A stretch of DNA of 38,574 bases from Pseudopelagicola sp. (GCA_026195905.1 JAPHRE010000036.1:1-38574); one strand, 5' to 3'; shown: positions 17,888 through 26,745, numbered from the stretch's first letter. Numbers and translations: made by a program. The notes: generated from the letters alone by a model not told the origin.

Positions 17888-18640
17888 ATGAGCGATCCAT
17901 CCAGCAACACCACCCATTTTGGTTTTGAAACCGTGCGCGAGGACGAAAAGGCCGGCAAGGTGCAGGGCGTTTTCAATTCCGTGGCGTCGAAATACGACAT
18001 CATGAACGACGTGATGAGCGTCGGGGTTCACCGGGTCTGGAAAGATGCGATGATGGATTGGCTTGCGCCGCGCCCGGGGCAAAGGTTGCTCGATGTGGCG
18101 GGGGGGACCGGCGATATTTCCTTTCGCTTTCTTGAGCGCGCCGGAGAGGGCCATGCGACGGTGCTTGACCTGACCGAGCCGATGCTTGTCGAGGGGCGCA
18201 AACGCGCCGAAGCGGAACAGAGGGCCGCAAGCCTTGATTGGGTGGTCGGCGATGCGATGGCGTTGCCGTTTGAAGACAATACGTTTGATGTTTACACGAT
18301 CTCGTTTGGCATTCGGAACGTGACGCGCCCCCAAGAGGCGCTCAACGAAGCCTATCGCGTGCTGCGCCCCGGCGGGCGGCTCATGGTGCTTGAGTTCAGC
18401 CAGATTCCCAATGACATGATGCAAAAGGCCTATGACCTTTATTCCTTCAACGTCATCCCCCGTATGGGGCAGGCAATTGCCGGGGATCGCGACAGTTACC
18501 AATATCTTGTCGAATCAATCCGCAAATTCCCCGATCAGGAGACCTTCCTCGACATGGTGAAAACGGCCGGGTTTGAAAATGCCAAGTATCGTAACCTCTC
18601 ATTGGGGATCGCGGCGTTGCATTCGGGGTGGAAGATTTGA
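17888..18640 (+). CDS. ubiE: Ubiquinone/menaquinone biosynthesis C-methyltransferase
   Basis: A 250-residue SAM-dependent methyltransferase that C-methylates the benzoquinol ring in ubiquinone synthesis. Both UbiE signatures are clear: [20 protein letters not shown] and [16 protein letters not shown]. The SAM motif is [13 protein letters not shown]. The start at 17888 (MSDPSSN) gives the normal length. The gene runs into ubiB with overlapping ends, so the two ubiquinone genes form an operon. Confidence 0.96.
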   Translation: MSDPSSNTTHFGFETVREDEKAGKVQGVFNSVASKYDIMNDVMSVGVHRVWKDAMMDWLAPRPGQRLLDVAGGTGDISFRFLERAGEGHATVLDLTEPMLVEGRKRAEAEQRAASLDWVVGDAMALPFEDNTFDVYTISFGIRNVTRPQEALNEAYRVLRPGGRLMVLEFSQIPNDMMQKAYDLYSFNVIPRMGQAIAGDRDSYQYLVESIRKFPDQETFLDMVKTAGFENAKYRNLSLGIAALHSGWKI

Positions 18641-20169
18641 GGGGGCCGCACAATCTCTGGCGGCTGATCCGCACGGGTGCCACGCTTGAACGCACCGGCG
18701 CGATGCAGGCTGTTCTTGATGCGTTTGAAGCGCCGTGGGTGATCCGCATTGCAGCCCGCACCTTGGTTTGGCCGTTCCGGTGGCTTGGGATCAAGGGCGA
18801 CCCGGCGGTGCCGCCGATCCCGCGCGCCCTGACGGCTTTGGGACCGGCCTATATCAAGTTTGGGCAGGTGCTCTCGACGCGGCCCGATGTGGTGGGCACC
18901 GAGCTTGCAACGCAATTGCGGGTCTTGCAGGATCGCCTGCCGCCGTTCCCGGTTGCAACCGCCAAACGCGCGGTGGCCGAAGAGCTTGGCCAGCCGGTTG
19001 ATGAGATTTTCTCGGAGTTCTCCGAACCTGTCGCGGCGGCGTCGATTGCGCAGGTGCACAAGGCGCGGCTTGCCGAAACCGGCGAAGAGGTCGCGGTCAA
19101 GGTCTTGCGCCCCGGTATCGAGCGGGCCTTTCGCAAGGATGTCGACGCGTTCTATTTCGCCGCCGATGTGATCGAACTTCTATCCCCTGCTTCGCGCCGG
19201 TTGCGGCCGCGTGATGTCATCGAACATTTCGACGGGGTGGTGACGGGCGAATTGGACCTGCGCCTTGAAAGCGCGTCGGCCAGCGAATTTTCCGACAATA
19301 CCGCCGGAGATTCGGGATTTCAGGTGCCGCGCATCATATGGAATTATTCGGGACGCCGGGTGATGACGATGGGCTGGGCCGAGGGCGCGCCGCTTGGCGA
19401 TAACGATGCGCTCGACGCGGCGGGCCATGACCGTCATGCGCTCGGAAGTCGGGTTCTGTCGCTGTTTCTGCGCCATGCGCTGCGCGACGGGTTCTTCCAC
19501 GCTGACATGCATCAGGGGAATCTCAAGGTCGCGGCCAATGGCGATATCATCGCCTATGATTTCGGCATCATGGGGCAGATCGACGACTATACCCGCCGGG
19601 TCTATGCCGAGATCTTGTTCGGCTTTATCCAGCGCGATTATCAACGCGTTGCCGAGGTGCATTTCGAGGCGGGCTATGTGCCCGCCGACCGCGATGTTGA
19701 CGCCTTTGCCCGCGCTCTGCGCGCGGTGGGCGAACCGATCTTTGGCATGGACGCGACGCGCATTTCAATGGGGCGGCTTTTGTCCTACCTGTTCGAGGTG
19801 ACGGAACGCTTTGGGATGGAAACCCGCACCGAGCTAATCCTGCTGCAACGCACGATGGTTGTGGTTGAGGGGGTGTCGCGCTCGCTTGATCCGAATGTCA
19901 ATATTTGGGACGTCGCCAAGCCCGAGGTCGAAGACTATATCAAGAAAAGTCTCGGCCCGCGGGCGCTGGCGCGGGATATGTTGAAAACGGGCCGGGTTTT
20001 GGCGCGGTTCGGGCCGCGCCTTCCGGGGCTTGTGGAATCGGCCTTGATTGCTCAGGCAACCCCGGCGCAGGAAGAAAAACGCCGCCTCTGGCCCTGGATC
20101 GCGCTTGGCGCGGCGGGGGGCGTCGGGGCGTCTGGCCTTGTGCTTGCGGTGGCGGTCTTCGTCCTGTGA
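18637..20169 (+). CDS. ubiB: UbiB (ADCK/ABC1 atypical kinase for ubiquinone biosynthesis)
   Basis: About 510 residues of the UbiB/ADCK family, an atypical kinase/ATPase needed for ubiquinone synthesis. The family motif [14 protein letters not shown], the lysine motif [11 protein letters not shown] and the catalytic segments [13 protein letters not shown] and AYDFGIMGQ are present. The C-terminus has hydrophobic stretches ([20 protein letters not shown]) that anchor it in the membrane. The start is uncertain: TTG 18637 overlaps the ubiE stop as TTGA and gives the N-terminus (M)RGPHNLWRL, while in-frame GTG 18628 would add three residues. I prefer TTG with translational coupling. Confidence 0.94.
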   Translation: MRGPHNLWRLIRTGATLERTGAMQAVLDAFEAPWVIRIAARTLVWPFRWLGIKGDPAVPPIPRALTALGPAYIKFGQVLSTRPDVVGTELATQLRVLQDRLPPFPVATAKRAVAEELGQPVDEIFSEFSEPVAAASIAQVHKARLAETGEEVAVKVLRPGIERAFRKDVDAFYFAADVIELLSPASRRLRPRDVIEHFDGVVTGELDLRLESASASEFSDNTAGDSGFQVPRIIWNYSGRRVMTMGWAEGAPLGDNDALDAAGHDRHALGSRVLSLFLRHALRDGFFHADMHQGNLKVAANGDIIAYDFGIMGQIDDYTRRVYAEILFGFIQRDYQRVAEVHFEAGYVPADRDVDAFARALRAVGEPIFGMDATRISMGRLLSYLFEVTERFGMETRTELILLQRTMVVVEGVSRSLDPNVNIWDVAKPEVEDYIKKSLGPRALARDMLKTGRVLARFGPRLPGLVESALIAQATPAQEEKRRLWPWIALGAAGGVGASGLVLAVAVFVL

Positions 20170-20170
20170 T

Positions 20171-20200
20171 CTTCACCTTTGTGAAAATACTCCGGGGGTG
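20171..20200 (-). repeat. Dispersed intergenic repeat, copy D (inverted)
   Basis: On the minus strand this reads CACCCCCGGAGTATTTTCAC then AAAGGTGAAG. It matches copies A-C at GGAGTATTTT and, more loosely, at the AAGATGAAG end. On the plus strand TTCAC (20172-20176) and GTGAA (20181-20185) form a small hairpin. It lies just after ubiB. Confidence 0.5.
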
Positions 20201-20263
20201 AGGGGGCAGCGCCCCCTCGTCTGCGCCGCAAGGCGCTTATCCTGTGCGCGCCCTTGGGCGCGC
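20200..20263. repeat. Cluster of three GC-rich hairpins between convergent ubiB and the PfkB kinase
   Basis: The hairpins are GAGGGGGC/GCCCCCTC (20200-20218), GCGCC/GGCGC (20223-20236) and GCGCGCCC/GGGCGCGC (20246-20263). None has a strong T-run on the plus strand. On the minus strand the first is followed by ACCCCCGGAGTATTTT of copy D. They may together form a bidirectional transcription end or a REP-like structure. Confidence 0.5.
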
Positions 20264-20272
20264 GCCGCTTGA

Positions 20273-21256
20273 CTAGACAAGCCCGGCGGCTTTGAACATC
20301 TCCATCACATCCGCCTCGGGGCGCGCGCCGTAATGCGAGATGACCTCGGCGGCACAGAGACAGCCCATGCGCCCCGCCACGTCGAGAGAGCGGCCCGTCG
20401 CGATGCCATAAAGGAACCCGGCGGCGAATTGATCGCCCGCGCCGGTGGCGTCAACCGGGGTGATCTCATCTACCGGCACAACGGCCTCTTCCTCGCCCTG
20501 CACAAGGACAACGTCGTGGCCCGAGCGGGTGCAGACGACCATACCCGCATCCGCTGCCGCCTGTTCAAGCGCGCTTGAGAGGTCGGTTTCATAGAGCGAT
20601 TGCCATTCATGTTCATTGCCGATCACGAAATCGAGCTCTTTCACAAGACGGCGGAAATCGGTGCGGTGGCGTTCGACGCAAAACGGATCGGAGAGGGCGA
20701 TCCCCGCCTTGCCCCCGCCCGCACGACAGGCGCGCGCGGCGGCCTCAAAGGCGGCTTTGCCCTTGGGCTTGTCATAGAGATAGCCCTCAAGGAACAGGAT
20801 CTCGGCCTGTCCCGCGACATCGGTCGGCACATCCTCGGGGCCAAGCTCGGCGGAGATCCCGAGATAGGTGTTCATGGACCGCTCGCCATCGGGCGAGACA
20901 AAGATCATCGAGCGCGAGGTCGGCAATTCGCCGCCCGGCACCGGAGGATTGACGAAATCCGTGCCGTCTTTGGCCATGCCCTCGGCATAAAAACGGCCGA
21001 GCGCGTCGTCATGCACCCGCCCGATAAAGCCAGTCGAGAGGCCGAGGCTGCCGAGGCCCGCAACCGTGTTGGCGACCGAGCCGCCGGGCGCTTGGGTGCG
21101 GTTGCCCATGGCGTCATAGAGCGTCTCGCCGCGCGCTTGCTCGACAAGCTGCATGATGCCTTTTTGAATGCCGTTGCGATCAAGAAAGGCGTCATCCGAT
21201 TGCGAGATCACGTCGACGATGGCGTTGCCGATGCCGACAACCTGATATTTGCTCAT
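20273..21256 (-). CDS. PfkB-family sugar/nucleoside kinase (probable adenosine kinase)
   Basis: A 327-residue ribokinase-fold enzyme. It begins MSKYQVVGIGNAIVDVI and has the N-terminal PfkB motif GGSVANTVAGLGSLG and the C-terminal anion-hole motif PVDATGAGDQFAAGFLYG with the catalytic Asp. Alphaproteobacterial proteins of this type are usually annotated as adenosine kinase, forming AMP from adenosine and ATP; ribokinase or another sugar kinase remains possible. The start at 21256 overlaps the nth stop as ATGA, so it is cotranscribed with and translationally coupled to nth. A longer frame to 21502 lies inside nth and is not used. Confidence 0.85.
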   Translation of the reverse strand: MSKYQVVGIGNAIVDVISQSDDAFLDRNGIQKGIMQLVEQARGETLYDAMGNRTQAPGGSVANTVAGLGSLGLSTGFIGRVHDDALGRFYAEGMAKDGTDFVNPPVPGGELPTSRSMIFVSPDGERSMNTYLGISAELGPEDVPTDVAGQAEILFLEGYLYDKPKGKAAFEAAARACRAGGGKAGIALSDPFCVERHRTDFRRLVKELDFVIGNEHEWQSLYETDLSSALEQAAADAGMVVCTRSGHDVVLVQGEEEAVVPVDEITPVDATGAGDQFAAGFLYGIATGRSLDVAGRMGCLCAAEVISHYGARPEADVMEMFKAAGLV

Positions 21257-21897
21257 AGGGTCTTGTCCTCGAATTGACAGAGATCGCGGATGAGGCAGGT
21301 GCCGCAGAGCGGCTTGCGTGCCTTGCAGGTATAGCGCCCGTGCAGGATCATCCAGTGATGGGCGTGGAGTTGGAAATCCACGGGAATTTGGTCTTCGATG
21401 GCGCGTTCGACGGCGACGACATCCTTGCCCGGACAGACGCCCGAGCGATTGCCGAAGCGAAAGATATGGGTATCGACGGCCTGGGCCGGATAGCGCCACC
21501 ACATATTGAGCACAACATTGGCCGTTTTGCGCCCGACGCCGGGAAGGCTTTCAAGGGCGGCGCGCGAACAGGGCACCTCGCCGTCATATTGATCGACAAG
21601 GATGCGTGAGAGCTTGATGACGTTCTTGGCCTTGTTGCGGTAAAGGCCGATGGTTTTGATATGCTCGATCAGGGCCGCTTCGCCAAGGTCGAGCATCTTT
21701 TGCGGCGTATCCGCGATCTTGAAAAGCTCGGCGGTGGCGCGGTTGACGCCCTTGTCGGTCGCTTGCGCCGAAAGCGCGACGGCGACGACAAGCGTATAGG
21801 CGTTGACGTGGTCAAGTTCGCCTTTGGGTTCCGGCTCGGCGGCTTGGAAGCGGGTAAAGATCTCGCGGATCGTGTGATAGTCGAGTTGCTTGGCCAT
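21253..21897 (-). CDS. nth: Endonuclease III (DNA glycosylase/AP lyase)
   Basis: A 214-residue base-excision repair enzyme for oxidised pyrimidines. The helix-hairpin-helix LPGVGRKTANVVL and the following VDTHIFR with the catalytic Asp are present. The C-terminal [4Fe-4S] ligands follow the C-x6-C-x2-C-x5-C spacing (CKARKPLCGTCLIRDLC). The start at 21897 (MAKQLDYHTI) gives the normal length. It is divergent from the Ada-like repair gene across 129 bp, so two DNA repair functions share one control region. Confidence 0.96.
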   Translation of the reverse strand: MAKQLDYHTIREIFTRFQAAEPEPKGELDHVNAYTLVVAVALSAQATDKGVNRATAELFKIADTPQKMLDLGEAALIEHIKTIGLYRNKAKNVIKLSRILVDQYDGEVPCSRAALESLPGVGRKTANVVLNMWWRYPAQAVDTHIFRFGNRSGVCPGKDVVAVERAIEDQIPVDFQLHAHHWMILHGRYTCKARKPLCGTCLIRDLCQFEDKTL

Positions 21898-22026
21898 AGC
21901 GGGGTTAATGCACGGGGCAGGAGGGGCAGGCAAGCCCCACATCGCCAGAGCTTTGCGCAATATTCGGGTCGATTGCGCGGGGCCGGGGGCTTACTGTGGC
22001 GGAGCAAATGCAGGAGAGGGCCGGGT

Positions 22027-22875
22027 ATGAGCGATATGGAGCAGGGCTATCATTACAACGTCATGCGCCGCGCGATCGAGAGCATCGACGCGGGCGACGA
22101 GGCCAAATCGCTTGAAGATCTCGCCGCAGAGATGGGGATGAGCGCGGCGTATTTTCAACGGCTGTTTACCAAATGGGCCGGGGTTTCGCCGAAGCGGTTT
22201 CAGCAATACCTCACGCTTGGTCATGCCAAGGTCTTGCTGCGCGATCATTTCACGACTTTGGAGACGTCAAACGCCGTGGGCCTTTCGGGGTCGGGGCGGT
22301 TGCATGATCTTTTCCTACGCTGGGAGGCGATGAGTCCGGGGGAATATGCGCGCAAGGGCGATGGGCTTGTGATCTCCTGGGGGTGGTTCGATAGCCCGTT
22401 TGGCCGGTCGATTGTCATGGGCACGGATAAGGGGATTTGCGGTATCGGCTTTGCCGCAGAGATGGGTGATGCCGCAGCGATGCAGGATTTGCGGGCGCGA
22501 TGGCCCAATGCACGGTTTGAGGAGGTGCCGGAGCGCTTGCAGTCTTGGGTCGAGGCGGCCTATGCGGGCAAGGCGGGGGCGGGCGGCAAGGTGCCGCTGC
22601 ATATGATCGGCTCACCTTTGCAGATCAAGGTCTGGGAGGCGTTGATGCGGATTCCGTTGGGCGAAGTGACGACCTATTCCGAGATTGCCCGCGCGATTGG
22701 CAAGCCAGCGGCGGTGCGTGCGGTGGGCACGGCGGTCGGGTGCAACCCGGTGAGCTGGCTTATCCCGTGTCATCGGGCGATGCGCAAATCCGGGGGGCTT
22801 GGCGGGTATCATTGGGGCTTGCCGGTCAAACGCGCGCTTCTGGCGTATGAAACGGCGCAGGCCGAGGCCAGGTAG
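22027..22875 (+). CDS. Ada-like AraC-type regulator fused to O6-methylguanine-DNA methyltransferase, no N-terminal Ada domain
   Basis: A 282-residue two-domain protein. Residues about 10-110 carry two AraC-type helix-turn-helices (SLEDLAAEMGMSAAYFQRLF and the region around GRLHDLFLRWEAMSPGEY). The C-terminal half is an MGMT domain with GEVTTYSEIARAIGKPAAVR and active-site IPCHR at Cys248, which takes the alkyl group from O6-alkylguanine. The N-terminal zinc/methylphosphotriester domain that activates E. coli Ada is missing. Start 22027 has AGGAGAGG upstream. It probably combines repair with regulation; what triggers the DNA-binding part is unknown. Confidence 0.9.
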   Translation: MSDMEQGYHYNVMRRAIESIDAGDEAKSLEDLAAEMGMSAAYFQRLFTKWAGVSPKRFQQYLTLGHAKVLLRDHFTTLETSNAVGLSGSGRLHDLFLRWEAMSPGEYARKGDGLVISWGWFDSPFGRSIVMGTDKGICGIGFAAEMGDAAAMQDLRARWPNARFEEVPERLQSWVEAAYAGKAGAGGKVPLHMIGSPLQIKVWEALMRIPLGEVTTYSEIARAIGKPAAVRAVGTAVGCNPVSWLIPCHRAMRKSGGLGGYHWGLPVKRALLAYETAQAEAR

Positions 22876-22908
22876 GCACCTTCCTGCCGAGTGTGGCGGG
22901 TTTGGCCC

Positions 22909-22937
22909 TTGGGCGTCGGCAAACCATAGCCTATATT
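22909..22937 (+). promoter_or_regulatory. Possible promoter of the OmpA-type lipoprotein gene
   Basis: TTGGGC (22909-22914), a 17-nt spacer and TATATT (22932-22937); the -10 matches 5 of 6 consensus bases. A hairpin (GCCGGT/ACCGGC, 22946-22959) lies in the predicted leader and could stabilise the message. Confidence 0.4.
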
Positions 22938-22984
22938 GGGGCAAAGCCGGTTGACCGGCAAAAACAAGAGCAATGAGGCCCTTT

Positions 22985-23635
22985 ATGAAAAAATCCGTTC
23001 TTACGATTTCCGTGGTGTCGCTGGCTGGTTTGGCGGCATGCACCGACCCCGCCTATGTGACTGGCGACGGCACGGCGCGCGGTGAATACCGCAATACCAA
23101 GCAGGGGGCGATCTTTGGCGGTATCCTCGGCGCAGGGCTTGCGGCGGTGACGGATAAGAACGTCGCCGTGGGCGCGGCGGTTGGGGCCGGAGCGGGAGCC
23201 GTGATCGGCAGCAATCTTGATAAGCAGGAGGCCGAACTGCGCCAAGATCTTGATGATGATGTGCGGATCGAAAACACGGGCGATCGCCTTATCGTGACCT
23301 TGCCGCAGGATATTCTCTTTGCGTCCGATAGCTATGCGGTGCAGCCCGGTCTGACCGATGATCTGCGCACCGTGGCCCAGAGCCTTCAGAAATACCCCAA
23401 CTCGATCGTGCAGGTGATTGGCCATACGGACAACACCGCCTCGGCCGAGTATAACCAAACCCTTTCAGAGCGTCGCGCCAATGCGGTTGCGGATAAGCTC
23501 ATGGATGCAGGGGTCGCGTTTGATCGGATTGAAACCATCGGTCGCGGCGAGAGCGATCCCGTGGCGTCGAACCTTTCGGAAACGGGCAAGGCCCAGAACC
23601 GGCGGGTTGAGATCGTCATTGTGCCACGGGACTGA
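22985..23635 (+). CDS. OmpA-family outer-membrane lipoprotein (YiaD-like)
   Basis: A 216-residue lipoprotein. The signal peptide MKKSVLTISVVSLAGLAAC ends in a lipobox with acylated Cys19. Residues about 40-80 form a glycine-zipper segment (GAIFGGILGAGLAAV and GAAVGAGAGAVIGSN). The C-terminal OmpA domain has the peptidoglycan-binding region VIGHTDNTASAEYNQTLSER and the later NRRVEIVI. It probably links the outer membrane to the cell wall, like YiaD. A strong hairpin terminator follows. It shares the glycine-zipper theme with the secreted protein at 15383-15994. Confidence 0.92.
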   Translation: MKKSVLTISVVSLAGLAACTDPAYVTGDGTARGEYRNTKQGAIFGGILGAGLAAVTDKNVAVGAAVGAGAGAVIGSNLDKQEAELRQDLDDDVRIENTGDRLIVTLPQDILFASDSYAVQPGLTDDLRTVAQSLQKYPNSIVQVIGHTDNTASAEYNQTLSERRANAVADKLMDAGVAFDRIETIGRGESDPVASNLSETGKAQNRRVEIVIVPRD

Positions 23636-23656
23636 TCTCTGCAAAAATGCACATAG

Positions 23657-23703
23657 ACCCCGCGCCAGTCGCAGTTGCGTTCGCAAGGCGCGGGGTTATT
23701 TTG
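23657..23703 (+). terminator. Intrinsic terminator after the OmpA-type gene
   Basis: ACCCCGCGCC (23657-23666) pairs with GGCGCGGGGT (23687-23696). The loop holds an inner TTGCG/CGCAA hairpin. TATTTTG follows on the plus strand. Confidence 0.8.
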
Positions 23704-23740
23704 TCATCAATTACAGACTGACCCAAACAGGATTGCTCAG

Positions 23741-24301
23741 ATGACAAAGATACTCGGCCTCTCCGGCGCACTTCGCAAAGATTCGACCAACCGCAAACTT
23801 CTACGTGAGGCGGCGCGCGTCTATGGCGCGGCGGAGTATAGCGAGGCGGACCTCGCGTTGCCGCTTTATGATGGCGACCTTGAGGCGGCGGCGGGGATTC
23901 CCCCCAGCGTTCAGGCGCTTGTGGCGCAGATTGCCGAGGCGGATGCGGTTCTCATTTCGACGCCGGAATATAATGGCGGCATTTCCGGGGTGCTGAAGAA
24001 TGCGCTCGACTGGATCAGCCGGTCGGATGTCGCGCCTTGGGCGGGCAAGCCAGTGGCGATCATGTCGGCGGCGGCGGGACGTGCGGGCGGCGCGCGGGCG
24101 CATCACGAACTTCGCCTTATCATGGCCCCGTTTCAGGCGCGAATCGTCAATGGCCCAGAGGTCATGGTGGCCGCGTCCTATGAACAGTTTGACACAGAGG
24201 GCCGGGTCGCGGAGGAGTATGTGCCTTTCCTGACCGCGCTCATGGAATCGCTGCACGACGAGGTGCAGCGCAAGGCCATCGAGAACGCGCAGGCGGCTTA
24301 A
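23741..24301 (+). CDS. NAD(P)H-dependent FMN reductase
   Basis: A 186-residue flavodoxin-fold oxidoreductase. The FMN phosphate-binding loop is LGLSGALRKDSTNRKLL and the second signature is STPEYNGGISGVLKNALDWI, as in the ChrR/YieF and SsuE-like group. It may reduce quinones, FMN or metals; the physiological substrate is not readable. It starts 37 nt after the preceding terminator, so it probably has its own promoter. Confidence 0.9.
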   Translation: MTKILGLSGALRKDSTNRKLLREAARVYGAAEYSEADLALPLYDGDLEAAAGIPPSVQALVAQIAEADAVLISTPEYNGGISGVLKNALDWISRSDVAPWAGKPVAIMSAAAGRAGGARAHHELRLIMAPFQARIVNGPEVMVAASYEQFDTEGRVAEEYVPFLTALMESLHDEVQRKAIENAQAA

Positions 24302-24412
24302 AGCGGTCTGCCAAAAACCTGAGATACCTCTATTGGCGGGGTGCAGTGCAAGATAGGACTGTGGTGAGCGCCTCGCCTTCAGCTTGATGGCGCAAGTAAA
24401 AGGCGTGACGCT

Positions 24413-24811
24413 TTAGGCGCGATTGCTGATCTCGATGAGATTGCCATCGGGATCGCGTATATAGATCGACAGGATCGGCCCGGTTGCACCTGTGCGTGTG
24501 ATCGGGCCGTTTTCTATTGCGATACCTTGGGTGGCGAGGTGATCCTGCCAAGTGGCGAGGGGTGTCTCGCTCAGGAAACAGAGATCGGCAGAACCGGGAG
24601 TCGGGCGGGCGGCTTTGGGGTCAAACTCGGCCCCGGCGGGATGCAGGTTGATCTTGTGCGTCCTGAACGACAACGCCCAGCGCGTCGAGCCATCCGCAGG
24701 GATAAAGCGGGTCGCGGTCATACCGAGCACATCCTCATAGAACCGGCATGTCGCGGCAATGTCGGCCACGGTCAGGACGAGGTGATCGAGGCTGGCGAGG
24801 TTGGGTTTCAT
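24413..24811 (-). CDS. VOC-superfamily protein (glyoxalase/bleomycin resistance fold)
   Basis: A 132-residue protein with two beta-alpha-beta-beta-beta modules. Possible metal ligands are His in SLDHLVLTV, His in KINLHPAG and Glu in LIEISNRA. Members include glyoxalase I, ring-cleaving dioxygenases and antibiotic-binding proteins; no substrate can be assigned. The gene is convergent with the FMN reductase and divergent from the dehydratase gene, with only 41 bp between starts. Confidence 0.85.
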   Translation of the reverse strand: MKPNLASLDHLVLTVADIAATCRFYEDVLGMTATRFIPADGSTRWALSFRTHKINLHPAGAEFDPKAARPTPGSADLCFLSETPLATWQDHLATQGIAIENGPITRTGATGPILSIYIRDPDGNLIEISNRA

Positions 24812-24852
24812 CGGGGCTTGTGCCTCCTTTGGGTCTGACTTAGCGTCTGGTC

Positions 24853-25656
24853 ATGCAGAATGCCGAGACAAAGATACACCGTCAAACCGATCCATTAGAC
24901 CCCGCCCGCGCGGCGGCGTGTCTGACGTCGCTTGATTTGCCGTCTGGGGTTGGGGCGGGCGATGCCCTACCGCCGTTCTTTCACACTCTCTATTTCTGGG
25001 ATGCACAGCCGCCGGGCGATCTTGGGCGCGATGGGCACCCGAAGGTCGGCGGGATCATTCCCGACATGGGATTGCCGCGCCGCATGTGGGCGGGGGGGCA
25101 GCTCGTGTTTCATACGCCATTGCGGGCGGGAATCGAAGCGGTCAAGACCACGACCGTCGCGTCCGCCGAGCATAAAGAGGGGCGCAGCGGGCCGCTTGGG
25201 TTTGTCAAACTGCGCCATGATGTGACGCAGGAGGGGCGGCTTTGTGTGACCGAGTTTCAGGATCTTGTCTATCGCGAGGATCCGTTGCCGGGCGCGCCGA
25301 AACCCGTGCCGCCCAAGGCGCGTCGGGATCAGGTTCATGTTGAGGAAAAGGCGTTCGATTCGACCCTGTTGTTCCGCTATTCGGCGCTGACGTTTAACGG
25401 GCATCGGATTCACTATGACCTCGATTATACGCGCGATGTCGAAGGCTATGAGGGGCTTGTGGTGCATGGGCCGCTCTTGGCGCAGCTTCTTATGCTCATG
25501 GCCGAGCGGCGGCTTGGGGGCTTGCGGCGGTTTTCCTTCCGCGCCACCGCGCCGCTCATGCATTTTGAGGCGGCGGAGTTGTGTTGGGGCGACGACAATA
25601 TCGCGTGGGTCCGGGGGCCGGACGGGCGGCAGTGTATGATTGCCGAAGCCGGTTAG
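24853..25656 (+). CDS. FAS1-like/MaoC-type dehydratase (mesaconyl-C4-CoA hydratase family)
   Basis: A 267-residue protein with a double-hotdog layout: an N-terminal FAS1-like dehydratase half containing MWAGGQLVFHTPLRAG, and a C-terminal half with FNGHRIHYD (about 182-189) and GLVVHGPLLAQ (His205), which resembles the hydratase motif. Homologues act on beta-hydroxyacyl or mesaconyl-C4-CoA substrates. No acyl-CoA pathway gene is adjacent, so the substrate is open. The stop codon shares three bases with that of the convergent flavoprotein gene. Confidence 0.82.
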   Translation: MQNAETKIHRQTDPLDPARAAACLTSLDLPSGVGAGDALPPFFHTLYFWDAQPPGDLGRDGHPKVGGIIPDMGLPRRMWAGGQLVFHTPLRAGIEAVKTTTVASAEHKEGRSGPLGFVKLRHDVTQEGRLCVTEFQDLVYREDPLPGAPKPVPPKARRDQVHVEEKAFDSTLLFRYSALTFNGHRIHYDLDYTRDVEGYEGLVVHGPLLAQLLMLMAERRLGGLRRFSFRATAPLMHFEAAELCWGDDNIAWVRGPDGRQCMIAEAG

Positions 25657-26687
25657 AGCGAGGCCTCGGGCTTGAACGGCTCGGGGATATTGTCGGTGCC
25701 GTCGAGGATCAGGTCGGCCATCACCTCGCCCACTTTGGGCGCCATGCCAAAGCCGATCTTGAAGCCGCCATTGGCGATATATTGTCCCGGTTTGGTCGGG
25801 TGATCCCCAAGCATCGGCGCGCGGCTTTTGGCGCGGGGGCGGACCCCGGCCCAACGTTCAATGACCTCGGCCCCGTGAAGGGCGGGCACGGCGGCAAAGG
25901 CGCGGGCGAGCACGTCGTCAAGCAAGGCGTCGGTCGTGTCGGGGGCGTTGAAATCGCGCTCGGACGTGGAGCCGATGGCGACGGTGCCATCCACATGCGG
26001 GATGATATGCACGGCGTCGGCAAAAAGCTGTGGCGCATTGGGGCGCGAGAGGCGCAGGAGGGCGGATTGCCCTTTGACGCCATTGCCGACCATGCGGCCC
26101 ATATCCTCGGACATCTCGACCAATCCGCGCCAGCCGGTGGCCCAGATGACTTGGCCACTTTCAGGCGCGTTAGAGACGATTTCAGTGCCTTTCGCACGCA
26201 ACGCGGCGGCGAGTGCGGCGCAGGCCATGCGGGGGCTCATTCGGGCCGAAAGCGTGTCGTGGATCAGGTGGCCCGTGGGGGTTAGGGGTGCCCAGTCGCC
26301 CGCGTCCTCGGCCGGGATAACGCGCCATGTTGCCTTGCCGCGCCAGAGGGTGCGGGCGGTTTCCTCGCGGGCGCGGGCCAGCTCAAAGCCGCGGTCGTTC
26401 ATCACCGGCTGAAGCCGTCCGACGCGGCCATAGCCCGAGGGCTGGTCGCCTATCCGTTCGATCTCGGCCCAGTAGGTTTCGGCCATGAGGAGGCTTTGAA
26501 ACTGAAACTCCTTCTTGTCGTTCCAGTTCTCGGGGGTATGTGGCGAGAGCGCGCCGACCGTGCCGCCGGACGACCCAGAGCCAAGGCCAAAGGGGTCAAT
26601 CACCCGCACCGAGGCACCGCGTTTGACACAGGACCACGCGACCGAGAGACCGAAGGCACCGGCACCCATCACGGTTACATCCACCAT
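25653..26687 (-). CDS. DAO-family FAD-dependent oxidoreductase (possible MnmC oxidoreductase equivalent)
   Basis: A 344-residue flavoprotein of the D-amino-acid oxidase/glycine oxidase family. The dinucleotide-binding motif is VTVMGAGAFGLSVAW, and the C-terminus has a typical DAO region (GPGxxP-type end replaced by ANGGFKIGFGMAPKVGEVMA). The start ATG 26687 has AGGAGA eight bases upstream. The gene is divergent from mnmD with 58 bp between starts. In E. coli MnmC, an MnmD-like methyltransferase is fused to a DAO-type oxidoreductase that removes the carboxymethyl group from cmnm5s2U34, so this gene may supply that activity. ThiO-like glycine oxidase or another amine oxidase is an alternative. 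Confidence 0.78.
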   Translation of the reverse strand: MVDVTVMGAGAFGLSVAWSCVKRGASVRVIDPFGLGSGSSGGTVGALSPHTPENWNDKKEFQFQSLLMAETYWAEIERIGDQPSGYGRVGRLQPVMNDRGFELARAREETARTLWRGKATWRVIPAEDAGDWAPLTPTGHLIHDTLSARMSPRMACAALAAALRAKGTEIVSNAPESGQVIWATGWRGLVEMSEDMGRMVGNGVKGQSALLRLSRPNAPQLFADAVHIIPHVDGTVAIGSTSERDFNAPDTTDALLDDVLARAFAAVPALHGAEVIERWAGVRPRAKSRAPMLGDHPTKPGQYIANGGFKIGFGMAPKVGEVMADLILDGTDNIPEPFKPEASL

Positions 26688-26745
26688 TGCCAAATCTCCT
26701 GCCTTGGACCAATGCTAATTCGACACGGTTCTAAGGCATCCCGAC

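Noticed and set aside
17765-18502. N-terminal extension of the mutM frame to 529 codons
   Set aside because: The extension overlaps ubiE in antisense, and MutM needs Pro2-Glu3 at its N-terminus, which fixes the start at 17764.
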